NCBI GenBank assembly: GCA_018333395.1
Contig: JAGXSQ010000024.1
Coordinates: forward strand, 1-26,095
Length of the DNA: 26,095 nucleotides
Origin: Dethiobacter sp.
Lineage (GTDB): Bacteria > Bacillota_D > Dethiobacteria > Dethiobacterales > Dethiobacteraceae
Reading direction: 5' to 3'
A program made the position numbers and the translations under genes. Below the pieces are notes generated by a model, which did no database searches, was not told the DNA's origin, and saw only the letters and a list, made by a program, of their open reading frames with translations. Shown here piece after piece: positions 1-6,584 of this stretch (its first letter is position 1; each line of letters opens with the position of its first letter).

Positions 1-426
1 ATTTCCGCCGTAAGCAAAATTTATACCTATACCATTGACAACGCTCCACACCCACGCGTGCTGACGAGAAAATACGCCTACCACGTCCGCCAGCCTCTGG
101 AGGCCGCTCTTATGGCTGCGAGTGCTGCCAGCCTGGTAGGTGTGCAGGATTTTGCCTCTTTCTGTGCCAGCGGCAGCACGGTCAAATCCACGGTTCGCCG
201 CCTGTTGCGGCTGGAAGTCGCGGAGCAAGACTGCTACATTAAAATTACGGCCGAGGCCAATGGCTTCCTGTACAATATGGTACGCATTATCGCCGGCACG
301 CTGATCGAGGTGGGTAGCGGTAGGCGGCCGCCAGAGTTGGGGTCGGTTTTGGCGGCACGCGACCGCTGCGCTGCCGGCTACACTGTCCCTCCGCAGGGCT
401 TGGTGCTAAAATGCGTCAAATATTAA
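1..426 (+). CDS. truA: tRNA pseudouridine synthase A, C-terminal part (5' end outside window)
   Basis: TruA converts uridines 38-40 in the tRNA anticodon stem to pseudouridine. The frame is open from base 1, so the start and the catalytic-Asp half lie upstream of the window; about 141 residues are visible. They show the TruA C-terminal half: SKIYTYTI near the start, a GVQDFASF segment (the family usually has GxHDFxxF, so the His is a Gln here) and the hallmark GFLYNMVRIIAGTLIEVG, followed by a PPQGL segment near the C-terminus. An internal GTG at 58 is not the start because homology runs upstream of it. In many Firmicutes truA directly precedes rplM-rpsI; here a convergent MFS gene has been placed between them, with only 5 bases separating the two stop codons. 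Function is secure from the motifs. Confidence 0.95.
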   Translation: MSAVSKIYTYTIDNAPHPRVLTRKYAYHVRQPLEAALMAASAASLVGVQDFASFCASGSTVKSTVRRLLRLEVAEQDCYIKITAEANGFLYNMVRIIAGTLIEVGSGRRPPELGSVLAARDRCAAGYTVPPQGLVLKCVKY

Positions 427-431
427 GTAGA

Positions 432-1559
432 TCACTTATTTTCTAAGGAGCTGACCACAGTTTGGCGCAGGGAAGGCAAGAGGCCAACCAGCGTAATGGC
501 TGCCGCGAAAAGCATTACGGCCCGGTAATCAAAGAGTTGTGAAATAAGGCCTCCGAGTAAGGGGCCAACTGCGCCGCTCAGATTGATGGCCGCAAAGAAC
601 ACGCCGCTAGCAGTGCCCTTTTCCTCCCCGCTGTGCAGGACCATGAGGAGAGAACCGACGTACAGAAAGGCCCAGGAAAATCCAAGGAGTATCTGGAGCG
701 GGATGATTTGCAAGTAGTTATTGACCAAAGTGTAGCCGATAAAGACAAGGACAGAAAGCCCCTGCCCTATCAGGAAAACCAACTTTTCCGGAAGTTTTTC
801 CACAAAGCGCATAGCTATAAACTGAAAGACAAAATTGATGCTCCACAGTAATCCGATCCAGGTCTTGGAGGCACCCAGCGTCTCAAAGAACAAGGGCAAG
901 ATAATCCAGGTGGCGGTAGCGCCGAGGTGACGAAGGAAAAAAGGCCATAACACTTTGCTGTTGCGGCGAGCTACTGTTACGAGGCGGGGGATTTTTATAG
1001 GTTTGGGCGAGACTGTTTCCTGCATAGATAGCGACACAATGAAGGCTGCCAAGCTGAACACGGCACTAAAAACAAACAGGGCATTATACCCGGTCAGTGT
1101 GGCGGCAGCGATTGCGCCGCCGATCCACCCCAGTGAACCATAAGAACTGAACCTTCCCATGTTGCCCTGGGACTCGTAAATGTAGGCGATAAGAGCGGCA
1201 GTGGAAATGCCTAAGCTAAAGCCGACCAGAGCACGGATGACGAATAGCGCTACCAAGCTAAAGGAAAGTGTCTGAGCGAGAAAAGCAATGCTGCTTGCGG
1301 CAAGCCCGATCCTCACAAAAAGAAGTCGGCCCTGCAGATCTGACTTCCGCCCGAAAAAGAGCGAAGAAAGTAGATAGGCAATGCCGAAAGAGGCACCGAC
1401 CAATCCGACCTGGAAGGAAGAGGCGCCGAGGTCCGTGCTGAGCAGCGGTATGAACATATGGGAAGACATAATGGCGCAATAGAGGAGAAAATTAATCAGA
1501 TTTGCCTGAAACCTAGCGGCGTTTTGTGTGTTCAAAAGGATACCGATTTCTGTCGGCAC
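432..1559 (-). CDS. MFS transporter, substrate unknown
   Basis: A 375-residue integral membrane protein of the major facilitator superfamily with about 12 hydrophobic segments in two halves. The loop after the second segment carries a degenerate MFS motif A (FFGRKSDLQGR). I chose the GTG at 1559 because GAAGG lies about 8 bases upstream and the predicted protein then starts MPTEIGILLNTQ before the first helix. The same frame continues upstream to an ATG at 1691, but that 44-residue extension is Cys-rich, unlike an MFS N-terminus, and has no good ribosome binding site. The gene is convergent with truA and divergent from rplM, so it looks like an insertion between truA and rplM. It could be a drug or metabolite exporter; the sequence does not show which. 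Confidence 0.85.
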   Translation of the reverse strand: MPTEIGILLNTQNAARFQANLINFLLYCAIMSSHMFIPLLSTDLGASSFQVGLVGASFGIAYLLSSLFFGRKSDLQGRLLFVRIGLAASSIAFLAQTLSFSLVALFVIRALVGFSLGISTAALIAYIYESQGNMGRFSSYGSLGWIGGAIAAATLTGYNALFVFSAVFSLAAFIVSLSMQETVSPKPIKIPRLVTVARRNSKVLWPFFLRHLGATATWIILPLFFETLGASKTWIGLLWSINFVFQFIAMRFVEKLPEKLVFLIGQGLSVLVFIGYTLVNNYLQIIPLQILLGFSWAFLYVGSLLMVLHSGEEKGTASGVFFAAINLSGAVGPLLGGLISQLFDYRAVMLFAAAITLVGLLPSLRQTVVSSLENK

Positions 1560-1715
1560 TGTAATACCTTCTCTCTTGAGCTGCTGACTTGGGCACAAGG
1601 CCGGCAGATAGCTATATTGTAGGTTGCGAGGACAGAGCTTGTCAACCGTTCTGCCGAAGAAAACCGCAAAAAACGCTAACACGAACAACAAGACTGGAAA
1701 GTTGCTGAAACTTGC

Positions 1716-1745
1716 TTGACAGGTCTGGTTCGTTTATTATAGAAT
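1716..1745 (+). promoter_or_regulatory. sigma-A type promoter for rplM-rpsI
   Basis: TTGACA at 1716-1721 and TAGAAT at 1740-1745 are separated by 18 bases. TATAGA at 1738-1743 with 16-base spacing is an alternative -10. The position, about 75 bases before the rplM start, fits a transcript with a short leader. Confidence 0.65.
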
Positions 1746-1755
1746 TACGTTGTGT

Positions 1756-1800
1756 CACTGTGCCGTTTCCTGCCCCGTTAACGGTGTTTTGACCGCAGTG
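1756..1800 (+). promoter_or_regulatory. possible ribosomal protein leader hairpin upstream of rplM
   Basis: CACTG (1756-1760) pairs with CAGTG (1796-1800), and inside it CCGTT (1763-1767) pairs with AACGG (1780-1784). This two-part stem-loop occupies most of the leader between the promoter and the rplM ribosome binding site. L13 leader RNAs that give autoregulation are known in Firmicutes; whether this belongs to that family needs a covariance-model search. Only the pairing is seen directly. Confidence 0.4.
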
Positions 1801-1821
1801 CTAAGCCAAGGAGGAAAGACA

Positions 1822-2253
1822 GTGCGCACCACATTCATGCCAAAATCCGGACAAATTGAGCGTAGCTGGTATATCGTTGATGCTGCCGGCAAGCCACTTG
1901 GTCGGGTTGCTACAGAGATTGCCCGTATTCTGCGCGGCAAGCATAAACCGGTTTTTACCCCCGGCATTGACACGGGTGACCATGTAATCGTCATCAATGC
2001 TGTCAAAATTGTCCTAACCGGCAAAAAGTCTGAGCAGAAGTTTCACTACCGCCATTCGGGCTACCCCGGGGGCCTTAAAAAAGTTTCCTACGGCACCTTG
2101 CTTGCCACCAGACCTGAGCGGGTCATGATGCTGGCGGTCAAGGGGATGCTGCCCCACAACCGTTTGGGCAGAGCGATGTTGAAAAAGATGCGTGTTTATG
2201 CTGACACCCAACACCCGCATGAAGCTCAGCAGCCAGCAGTATGGCAGTTTTAA
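1822..2253 (+). CDS. rplM: 50S ribosomal protein L13
   Basis: A 143-residue L13, the usual length for Firmicutes. It has the family core [22 protein letters not shown] near the N-terminus, then GDHVIVINA, the LTGKK segment and the [10 protein letters not shown] motif about 30 residues from the end. The start is the GTG at 1822, preceded by AAGGAGGAAAG with 7-base spacing from GGAGG; it gives [10 protein letters not shown], matching the usual L13 N-terminus, whereas the longer open frame from 1750 covers the leader hairpin. L13 binds 23S rRNA early in 50S assembly. rpsI follows after 26 bases, the conserved rplM-rpsI pair. Confidence 0.97.
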   Translation: MRTTFMPKSGQIERSWYIVDAAGKPLGRVATEIARILRGKHKPVFTPGIDTGDHVIVINAVKIVLTGKKSEQKFHYRHSGYPGGLKKVSYGTLLATRPERVMMLAVKGMLPHNRLGRAMLKKMRVYADTQHPHEAQQPAVWQF

Positions 2254-2279
2254 GGTATTGCAGAAAGGGAGAGATTTAA

Positions 2280-2672
2280 GTGATCCAGGTTCAGTATTAC
2301 GGCACCGGGCGCAGGAAAAACGCTGTGGCGCGTGTACGGTTGGTCCCGGGCAGTGGTCAGATTGTCATTAATGATAGGAACATCGATGCTTATTTTGGGT
2401 TGGAGACGTTGAAATTTATCGTCAGGCAACCGTTAACGCTCACGGAAACGCTGGAGAGATTTAATGTTCTGGCCAAAGTTGAGGGAGGCGGCACAACCGG
2501 GCAGGCTGGAGCCATCAGGCACGGCATTTCCCGTGCCTTGCTCAAGGCCGAAGCCGACTACCGTCCGGCCTTGAAGCGAGCCGGTTTTCTGACTCGTGAT
2601 CCGCGGATGAAGGAGCGGAAGAAATACGGCCTGAAAAAGGCGCGCAAAGCGCCACAATTCTCCAAGCGCTAA
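2280..2672 (+). CDS. rpsI: 30S ribosomal protein S9
   Basis: A 130-residue S9 starting at GTG 2280 with a purine-rich GAAAGGGAGAGA site just upstream. Family features are the N-terminal [16 protein letters not shown], the [19 protein letters not shown] core (about residues 68-87), [27 protein letters not shown] and the invariant C-terminal SKR tail that reaches the P-site tRNA anticodon stem-loop. It is co-transcribed with rplM. The intrinsic terminator at 2787-2816 is the first clear transcription end downstream. Confidence 0.97.
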   Translation: MIQVQYYGTGRRKNAVARVRLVPGSGQIVINDRNIDAYFGLETLKFIVRQPLTLTETLERFNVLAKVEGGGTTGQAGAIRHGISRALLKAEADYRPALKRAGFLTRDPRMKERKKYGLKKARKAPQFSKR

Positions 2673-2786
2673 CTTATTCAGTCTACGGGCTTGTTTTAAG
2701 TGCCTAGGCATTGTCACCCGCAGCGCTGCCGGCACACGGATTCACCAGCTTTACAACTGAGGGAGTAAGGAAGCAGAAACATGTCT

Positions 2787-2816
2787 ACCAGTTCTAGCAG
2801 AACTGGTATTTTTCTT
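2787..2816 (+). terminator. rho-independent terminator after rpsI
   Basis: A perfect 9-base-pair stem ACCAGTTCT / AGAACTGGT with a 3-base loop (AGC) is followed by ATTTTTCTT. It lies 114 bases after rpsI and inside the 5' extension of the longest azlD frame, which argues that azlD begins downstream of it. An attenuator for azlD is an alternative reading, but no T-box sequence (AGGGTGG-like) is seen. Confidence 0.85.
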
Positions 2817-2840
2817 AAGCTGTGCAGAGGAGACATGCTG

Positions 2841-3179
2841 ATGCTGTGGGCGGAGATGTTGGGGGGAGCGAAAAAGGCGCTGTCAATTGTCCTTGGGTAC
2901 CTGCCGCGCTTTCTGCCATTGTATGTTCTGACACGCCTAGAGATTCCGCAGATCGTCATTGTTGCCTGGTTCCGTTATATTCCTGTGTCTGTGCTGGCTG
3001 CACTCGTTATGCCTGGGATTCTGCTGACAGATCGCCAGATTTTCCTCTCTGTCAGCAACAGTTATTTGCTCGCTACTGTGCCGGCCTTTCTTGTGGCTTG
3101 GCCGACAAAAAACATGCTTTTGACCATCAGTATGGGCATGGGTACAGTGCTTATTCTGCAATTGTATCCTCTAGCCTGA
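2841..3179 (+). CDS. azlD: AzlD-family membrane protein (branched-chain amino acid transport accessory)
   Basis: A small membrane protein of 112 residues matching the AzlD family, whose members pair with AzlC in branched-chain amino acid and analogue export. Visible family features are GYLPRFLPLYVL near the N-terminus, WFRYIPVSVLAALVMPGIL in the middle and a third to fourth hydrophobic stretch (LLATVPAFLVAWPTKNMLLTISMGMG). Three to four membrane segments are expected. I chose ATG 2841 because AGAGGAG (2826-2832) sits 8 bases upstream; the open frame continues up to ATG 2781, but that part contains the rpsI terminator. ATG 2835 is also possible. No azlC lies next to it, which is unusual because the two are nearly always adjacent, so its function here is uncertain. 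Confidence 0.8.
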   Translation: MLWAEMLGGAKKALSIVLGYLPRFLPLYVLTRLEIPQIVIVAWFRYIPVSVLAALVMPGILLTDRQIFLSVSNSYLLATVPAFLVAWPTKNMLLTISMGMGTVLILQLYPLA

Positions 3180-3264
3180 AGATTCTCCCGCAAACAAAAT
3201 GAGCGTGTTTCAGTATAAGATGCTTTCCCCGGGACGACAATAAGAAAAATGTACGGGAGGTCTG

Positions 3265-3444
3265 ATGTTTTTGGCCGACAGTTTTGTCGTGGGCAATTTA
3301 AAGGTTACTAAGTTGGTGGGGCAGGAGCAAATTGACTCGTTTGTGGCGGCCTTGCCGCAGGAAAAAAGGGCCGATGTCAAGGACGTGATCACGGCCTTGC
3401 ACGAGGCAGGATTGATCGACATCGCTGAACAGATGGAACATTAG
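3265..3444 (+). CDS. 59-residue protein of unknown function
   Basis: A short open frame begins at ATG 3265 after GGGAGG (3255-3260, a tight 4-base spacing) and ends with TAG at 3442. I do not recognise the family. The protein begins MFLADSFVVGNLKVTKLVG and continues with a charged region that looks helical (DSFVAALPQEKRADVKDVI, then TALHEAGLIDIAEQMEH). It has no signal peptide, membrane segment or cysteine. A strong terminator follows 20 bases after the stop, which supports a real transcription unit ending here. It may be co-transcribed with azlD or have its own promoter in the 85-base gap, where I see no convincing -35/-10 pair. Confidence 0.6.
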   Translation: MFLADSFVVGNLKVTKLVGQEQIDSFVAALPQEKRADVKDVITALHEAGLIDIAEQMEH

Positions 3445-3463
3445 GCGGGTAACCCTGCTGCCG

Positions 3464-3498
3464 ACAAGAGACGCCGAAAGCGTCTCTTGTTTTTCTTT
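3464..3498 (+). terminator. rho-independent terminator
   Basis: CAAGAGACGC (3465-3474) and GCGTCTCTTG (3480-3489) form a perfect 10-base-pair stem around the loop CGAAA, extended by one A-T pair, followed by TTTTTCTTT. It separates the small gene from the chemoreceptor. Confidence 0.93.
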
Positions 3499-3524
3499 CC
3501 ATGGACAACATTTTTTGCTATAAT
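3496..3524 (+). promoter_or_regulatory. extended -10 sigma-A promoter for the chemoreceptor
   Basis: TGCTATAAT (3516-3524) is an extended -10 element with a perfect TATAAT at 3519-3524; 17 bases upstream is TTTCCA (3496-3501), a weak -35. It begins in the T-tract of the preceding terminator and lies about 43 bases before the GTG start at 3567, inside the longest open frame, which therefore over-extends the gene. Confidence 0.75.
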
Positions 3525-3566
3525 ATTACTGACGACCTACTTTGGCTCATGAAAGGAGTAGAAAAG

Positions 3567-5135
3567 GTGTCTCTACGTAATCTAACTGTTGGCCTAAAAT
3601 TTTGTTTGCTTGGCTTCGCAGTCGTAGCTGTAACTGCTGTTTTAAGCCTGGTTGTAATCTCCAGCAATAACAGGCTGCGAGATATAGCAAACCAGATGTA
3701 TGAAAAGAAGTTATTGGGAATTTACTACGTCGGCCTTGCGCAGGTGGGTGCAGTTTACCACAACCGGTCGGTTTACAACTATGTGGCATCAGGGGGAGCC
3801 ACCGGAGCAGAAAAAGAAGTACACGAAGGGAAGCTGAACGAATATCTGGCAAAAATCCGTGCTGTGGAACTCACGGCAGAAGAAAAAGAAGTTCTTGACC
3901 AATTTGAGTCCTTTTGGTCGATATATCTAGCAGCCGTGGAGAGAGTATCGCCGCTAGTCTCTGAGGGAAGAATACAGGAAGCGATGACGCTGACAACAGG
4001 AGAAATATCTCTCCTTTTTCAGCAGGCCGATGTGCTGTTCCTTGAGCTGGCAGCCTCAAAAGCGCTGGAGGCAAGACAATTTTATGAGGAAAGCAACGAG
4101 GCGGTCGCTAGGGCCAGAAATAACGCTGTCATTGTTATTGTGGCCGGCGTACTAATGCTTGTCCTGCTGGGTTATTTTGTCGCTCGCAGCATCACCAGGC
4201 CTCTAGCGGAACTGGTGACTTCGGCAAAAAAGATATCTACGGGAGATTTGACGGTCAGTATTGCCGTAAACTCACGCGATGAGATAGGAACGCTTGCCGA
4301 AACTTTCCACAGCATGTCCTCGCAGATTCGGAGTTTGGTGAGCCAAATAGGGGAAAAAGCCGATCTTGTTGCTGCCTCCTCCCAGGAGTTGAGTGCCAGC
4401 TCCCAGCAGACCACTTCCGCTATTATGGAAACCTCGGCCACAATGACGGAGATAGCCTCTATGGCAGGCCACGTAGCTCAGGGTGTGCAGCAAATAACTG
4501 CTGCTTCCGGGAAGGCTACAATTGCTGCCGCAGAAGGAGGGAAAGGCGTCTTGGGCATTGCTGAACAGATGAAGAGCATCACTTGTGCTACTGAAGAAGT
4601 TGGCAAGGTAATCGATGGGCTCAGTAAAAAGTCCAGAGACATTAACCAGATTACCAAGCTAATCACAGAGATTGCTGATCAGACAAACTTGCTGGCGCTT
4701 AACGCGGCAATTGAAGCGGCCCGCGCCGGGGAGCAGGGACGAGGGTTTGCGGTGGTGGCCGATGAAGTGAGAAAGCTTGCCGAGCAGTCTGCCAAAGCTG
4801 CGAGCGAGATAAATAAGCTAATTCGCGACATCCAGGCAGAAGCAAGTGCAGCGGTGGGGAAAATGGGGCAAAGCGGCAGAGAGGTCACTGCGGGGACGCA
4901 AATGGTGCAGGAAGTAGGTTTATCTCTACGGGAAATTTCTGCTACCGTTAATGAGCTGACCGAGAAGCTCCGGGAAATTTCTGCCTCTACCGGCCAAATG
5001 GTGGCCGGGGTGCAAAGCGTGGCGACAGCTTCAGAAGAGCAGTCTGTTGCTGCGGAAGAGGTAGCGGCGTCCTCCGCTTCTTTGTCCGAGCTAGCGGAAG
5101 AGCTGAATGTCCTGATCAGTCAGTTTAAATTTTAG
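3567..5135 (+). CDS. methyl-accepting chemotaxis protein with 4-helix-bundle sensor
   Basis: A 522-residue transmembrane chemoreceptor. Membrane segment 1 is at about residues 9-31, followed by a helical extracytoplasmic sensor of about 150 residues that resembles the 4HB_MCP type, membrane segment 2 at about 186-206, a HAMP domain at about 204-258 ([23 protein letters not shown]) and the cytoplasmic coiled-coil signalling domain. The kinase-binding hairpin tip is at about 366-414 with [21 protein letters not shown] and [18 protein letters not shown]. It should signal through CheW/CheA, but no che genes are nearby. The GTG at 3567 is preferred over ATG 3501 because AAAGGAG lies 8 bases before it and the promoter lies between the two. 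No C-terminal CheR-tether pentapeptide is seen. The ligand is unknown. Confidence 0.93.
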   Translation: MSLRNLTVGLKFCLLGFAVVAVTAVLSLVVISSNNRLRDIANQMYEKKLLGIYYVGLAQVGAVYHNRSVYNYVASGGATGAEKEVHEGKLNEYLAKIRAVELTAEEKEVLDQFESFWSIYLAAVERVSPLVSEGRIQEAMTLTTGEISLLFQQADVLFLELAASKALEARQFYEESNEAVARARNNAVIVIVAGVLMLVLLGYFVARSITRPLAELVTSAKKISTGDLTVSIAVNSRDEIGTLAETFHSMSSQIRSLVSQIGEKADLVAASSQELSASSQQTTSAIMETSATMTEIASMAGHVAQGVQQITAASGKATIAAAEGGKGVLGIAEQMKSITCATEEVGKVIDGLSKKSRDINQITKLITEIADQTNLLALNAAIEAARAGEQGRGFAVVADEVRKLAEQSAKAASEINKLIRDIQAEASAAVGKMGQSGREVTAGTQMVQEVGLSLREISATVNELTEKLREISASTGQMVAGVQSVATASEEQSVAAEEVAASSASLSELAEELNVLISQFKF

Positions 5136-5173
5136 CCGGCGGTCGTTTTGACGTTGTCCTGAACTAAATCAGC

Positions 5174-5198
5174 GCCGCTCTTCACAGGCGGCTTTTTT
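5174..5198 (+). terminator. rho-independent terminator after the chemoreceptor
   Basis: GCCGCT (5174-5179) pairs with GGCGGC (5187-5192; five Watson-Crick pairs and one T-G) around a 7-base loop, followed by six T residues. Confidence 0.75.
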
Positions 5199-5209
5199 CC
5201 TGTTAGAAT
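5181..5209 (+). promoter_or_regulatory. sigma-A promoter for the CBS-ACT gene
   Basis: TTCACA (5181-5186) and TAGAAT (5204-5209) are spaced by 17 bases, with TG one base before the -10 (extended -10). The -35 lies in the loop of the preceding terminator, so the two signals overlap. The gene start is 28 bases downstream of the -10. Confidence 0.6.
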
Positions 5210-5236
5210 AAAGGAAACGCCCGAGGGGGTAGAGAG

Positions 5237-5899
5237 ATGCTGGTAAAAGACAGAATGTCTTCCCCACCACTGACCATTTCACCGGAGACAACCGTTCCCG
5301 AGGCCTTGTCGCTAATGGAGAAAAAAGGCATCCGGCGGTTACCGGTGCTCGACAGGGACTGCCTGGTCGGCATTGTCACCTTGCTCGACTTGGTTCGCGC
5401 TTCTCCTTCACCGGCCACTTCTTTGAGCATCTGGGAGTTGAACTATCTTTTGGCCAAGCTCCCCGTTAAAGACGTGATGGCCAAAAAGCTGTATACTGTT
5501 TCTCCTGATATGCCGATAGACGAAGCGGCTAGGCTGCTGCGGGAGCACCATCTGGGCGGGCTGCCGGTAGTCAAGGAAGGCAAGCTGGTGGGCATCATCA
5601 CCGAGACGGATATCTTCACTGCTTTTCTGGAAATGCTCGGTGTAAACCGCGGTGGGTTAAGGCTGACTCTGGAGTTGCCTGACCGACAGGGTGCACTCGT
5701 GGTGGCGGCGGAGTTGCTTCGCGATTTTGGTGTTAATGTAGTCAGCGTCGCTGTGTTGCCGAGCGACCCGGAAAAAAATGTCGGCCAGTCGGTCTGGCGT
5801 CTGCAGGGCTGTGAAGATGTCGATGCGCTCCGGGATTTTCTGCGGGAAAAAAGTTGCCGTGTCTTACATATCAGTGAAAATAATGCCTGTAAGGAGTAA
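5237..5899 (+). CDS. AcuB-like CBS-CBS-ACT regulatory protein
   Basis: A soluble 220-residue protein made of two CBS domains (about residues 1-58 and 75-135) and a C-terminal ACT-like domain (about 140-212, beginning LRLTLELPDRQGALVVAAELLRDFGVNVVSV). The CBS repeats are recognisable by VKDRMSSPPLTISPETTVPEALSLM and VKDVMAKKLYTVSPDMPIDEAARLL, each ending in a GIVT or GIIT strand. This is the AcuB architecture and length. CBS pairs usually bind adenine nucleotides and ACT domains bind small ligands such as amino acids, so a sensor role is likely, with no visible catalytic residues. The AcuA acetyltransferase and AcuC deacetylase of the Bacillus acuABC operon are absent, so an acetyl-CoA synthetase connection cannot be assumed. 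Start ATG 5237 has GAGGGGG 7 bases upstream. Confidence 0.85.
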   Translation: MLVKDRMSSPPLTISPETTVPEALSLMEKKGIRRLPVLDRDCLVGIVTLLDLVRASPSPATSLSIWELNYLLAKLPVKDVMAKKLYTVSPDMPIDEAARLLREHHLGGLPVVKEGKLVGIITETDIFTAFLEMLGVNRGGLRLTLELPDRQGALVVAAELLRDFGVNVVSVAVLPSDPEKNVGQSVWRLQGCEDVDALRDFLREKSCRVLHISENNACKE

Positions 5900-5950
5900 G
5901 CAAGGACCCTGAGGTCTGGATAGAGAAAGCAGGAGAAGAGAGGCGGAAAG

Positions 5951-6523
5951 GTGAACGCTGAAAAAGTGCTGCTCATTTCAGGCAGCCCGAAAAAAGAAGG
6001 CAATACGGCGCAGGCGCTGCATAAGTGCTCTACCATTCTGAAGTCGCTGGGGCTGCAAACGGAGCTGCTGAGCCTGGCCGGCCGGAACATCCAGGCCTGC
6101 GCGGCCTGCGGCAAGTGTATCGGTAGCGGAGAGTGTTCGCTTAATGATGGGCTAAATGAAATTGCCAACAAGATTCGCAGCGCCCGCGGCCTGATTGTTG
6201 GCTCCCCCGTCTATTTCGGCACGGCTCGCGGAGATTTGCTGAATGTGCTGCAGCGCGTCGGCATGCTCTCCTACAATAACGACAAGTTTCTTTCCTGGAA
6301 AGTTGGCGGCCCGGTAGCTATCAATCGGCGCGGCGGCGCCACGTCCACCATTCAGGAGCTGCTGATGTTTTTCTTTATTAACGAGATGGTTGTCCCTGGC
6401 TCCACTTACTGGAATATTCTGTATGGTAAAAAACCGGGCGAGGCTATGCAGGATGAGGAAGGTGTGCGGACGCTCTTGCGCTTTGCCGAGAATGTGGGTA
6501 AGCTAATCCTGCGGCTGCGATGA
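5951..6523 (+). CDS. iron-sulfur flavoprotein / NADPH-dependent FMN reductase family
   Basis: A 190-residue flavodoxin-fold protein. The N-terminal strand and phosphate-binding loop LLISGSPKKEGNTAQAL binds FMN phosphate, and SPVYFGTARGDLLNVLQR is the usual second flavin-contact segment. Between them is a compact cysteine cluster, C50-x2-C53-x2-C56-x5-C62, which fits the CX2CX2CX4-7C motif of Isf-type iron-sulfur flavoproteins that hold a [4Fe-4S] cluster beside FMN. It probably transfers electrons between ferredoxin-like donors and small acceptors; the partner is unknown. It starts at GTG 5951 after a GAGAGGCGGAAAG site and lies 51 bases after the CBS-ACT gene with no terminator between them, so the two may be co-transcribed. 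Confidence 0.82.
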   Translation: MNAEKVLLISGSPKKEGNTAQALHKCSTILKSLGLQTELLSLAGRNIQACAACGKCIGSGECSLNDGLNEIANKIRSARGLIVGSPVYFGTARGDLLNVLQRVGMLSYNNDKFLSWKVGGPVAINRRGGATSTIQELLMFFFINEMVVPGSTYWNILYGKKPGEAMQDEEGVRTLLRFAENVGKLILRLR

Positions 6524-6584
6524 GTATGGTGGTTGCCGATATCTTTATTAAAAATAGCTAAGCCTGACCCCTAGGAGGAAAGAA

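Noticed and set aside
1560..1691. N-terminal extension of the MFS transporter to an ATG at 1691
   Set aside because: The extra 44 residues do not resemble an MFS N-terminus and lack a ribosome binding site, whereas GTG 1559 has one.
1736..1764. Possible minus-strand promoter for the MFS gene (TATAAT at 1741-1736)
   Set aside because: The -10 is perfect but the best -35 (GGCACA) is poor, the leader would be about 170 bases, and the element overlaps the much better plus-strand rplM promoter.
2701..2710. TGCCTAGGCA palindrome after rpsI
   Set aside because: Ten bases, no T-tract and a far better terminator lies 80 bases downstream.
2673..2840. T-box riboswitch before azlD
   Set aside because: A terminator is present, but neither the T-box AGGGTGG-like sequence nor a specifier loop could be found.
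5443..6171. Long minus-strand open frame of 242 codons opposite the CBS-ACT and flavoprotein genes
   Set aside because: It is antisense to two well-supported genes, is Ser/Pro/Arg-rich as shadow frames are, and shows no domain.
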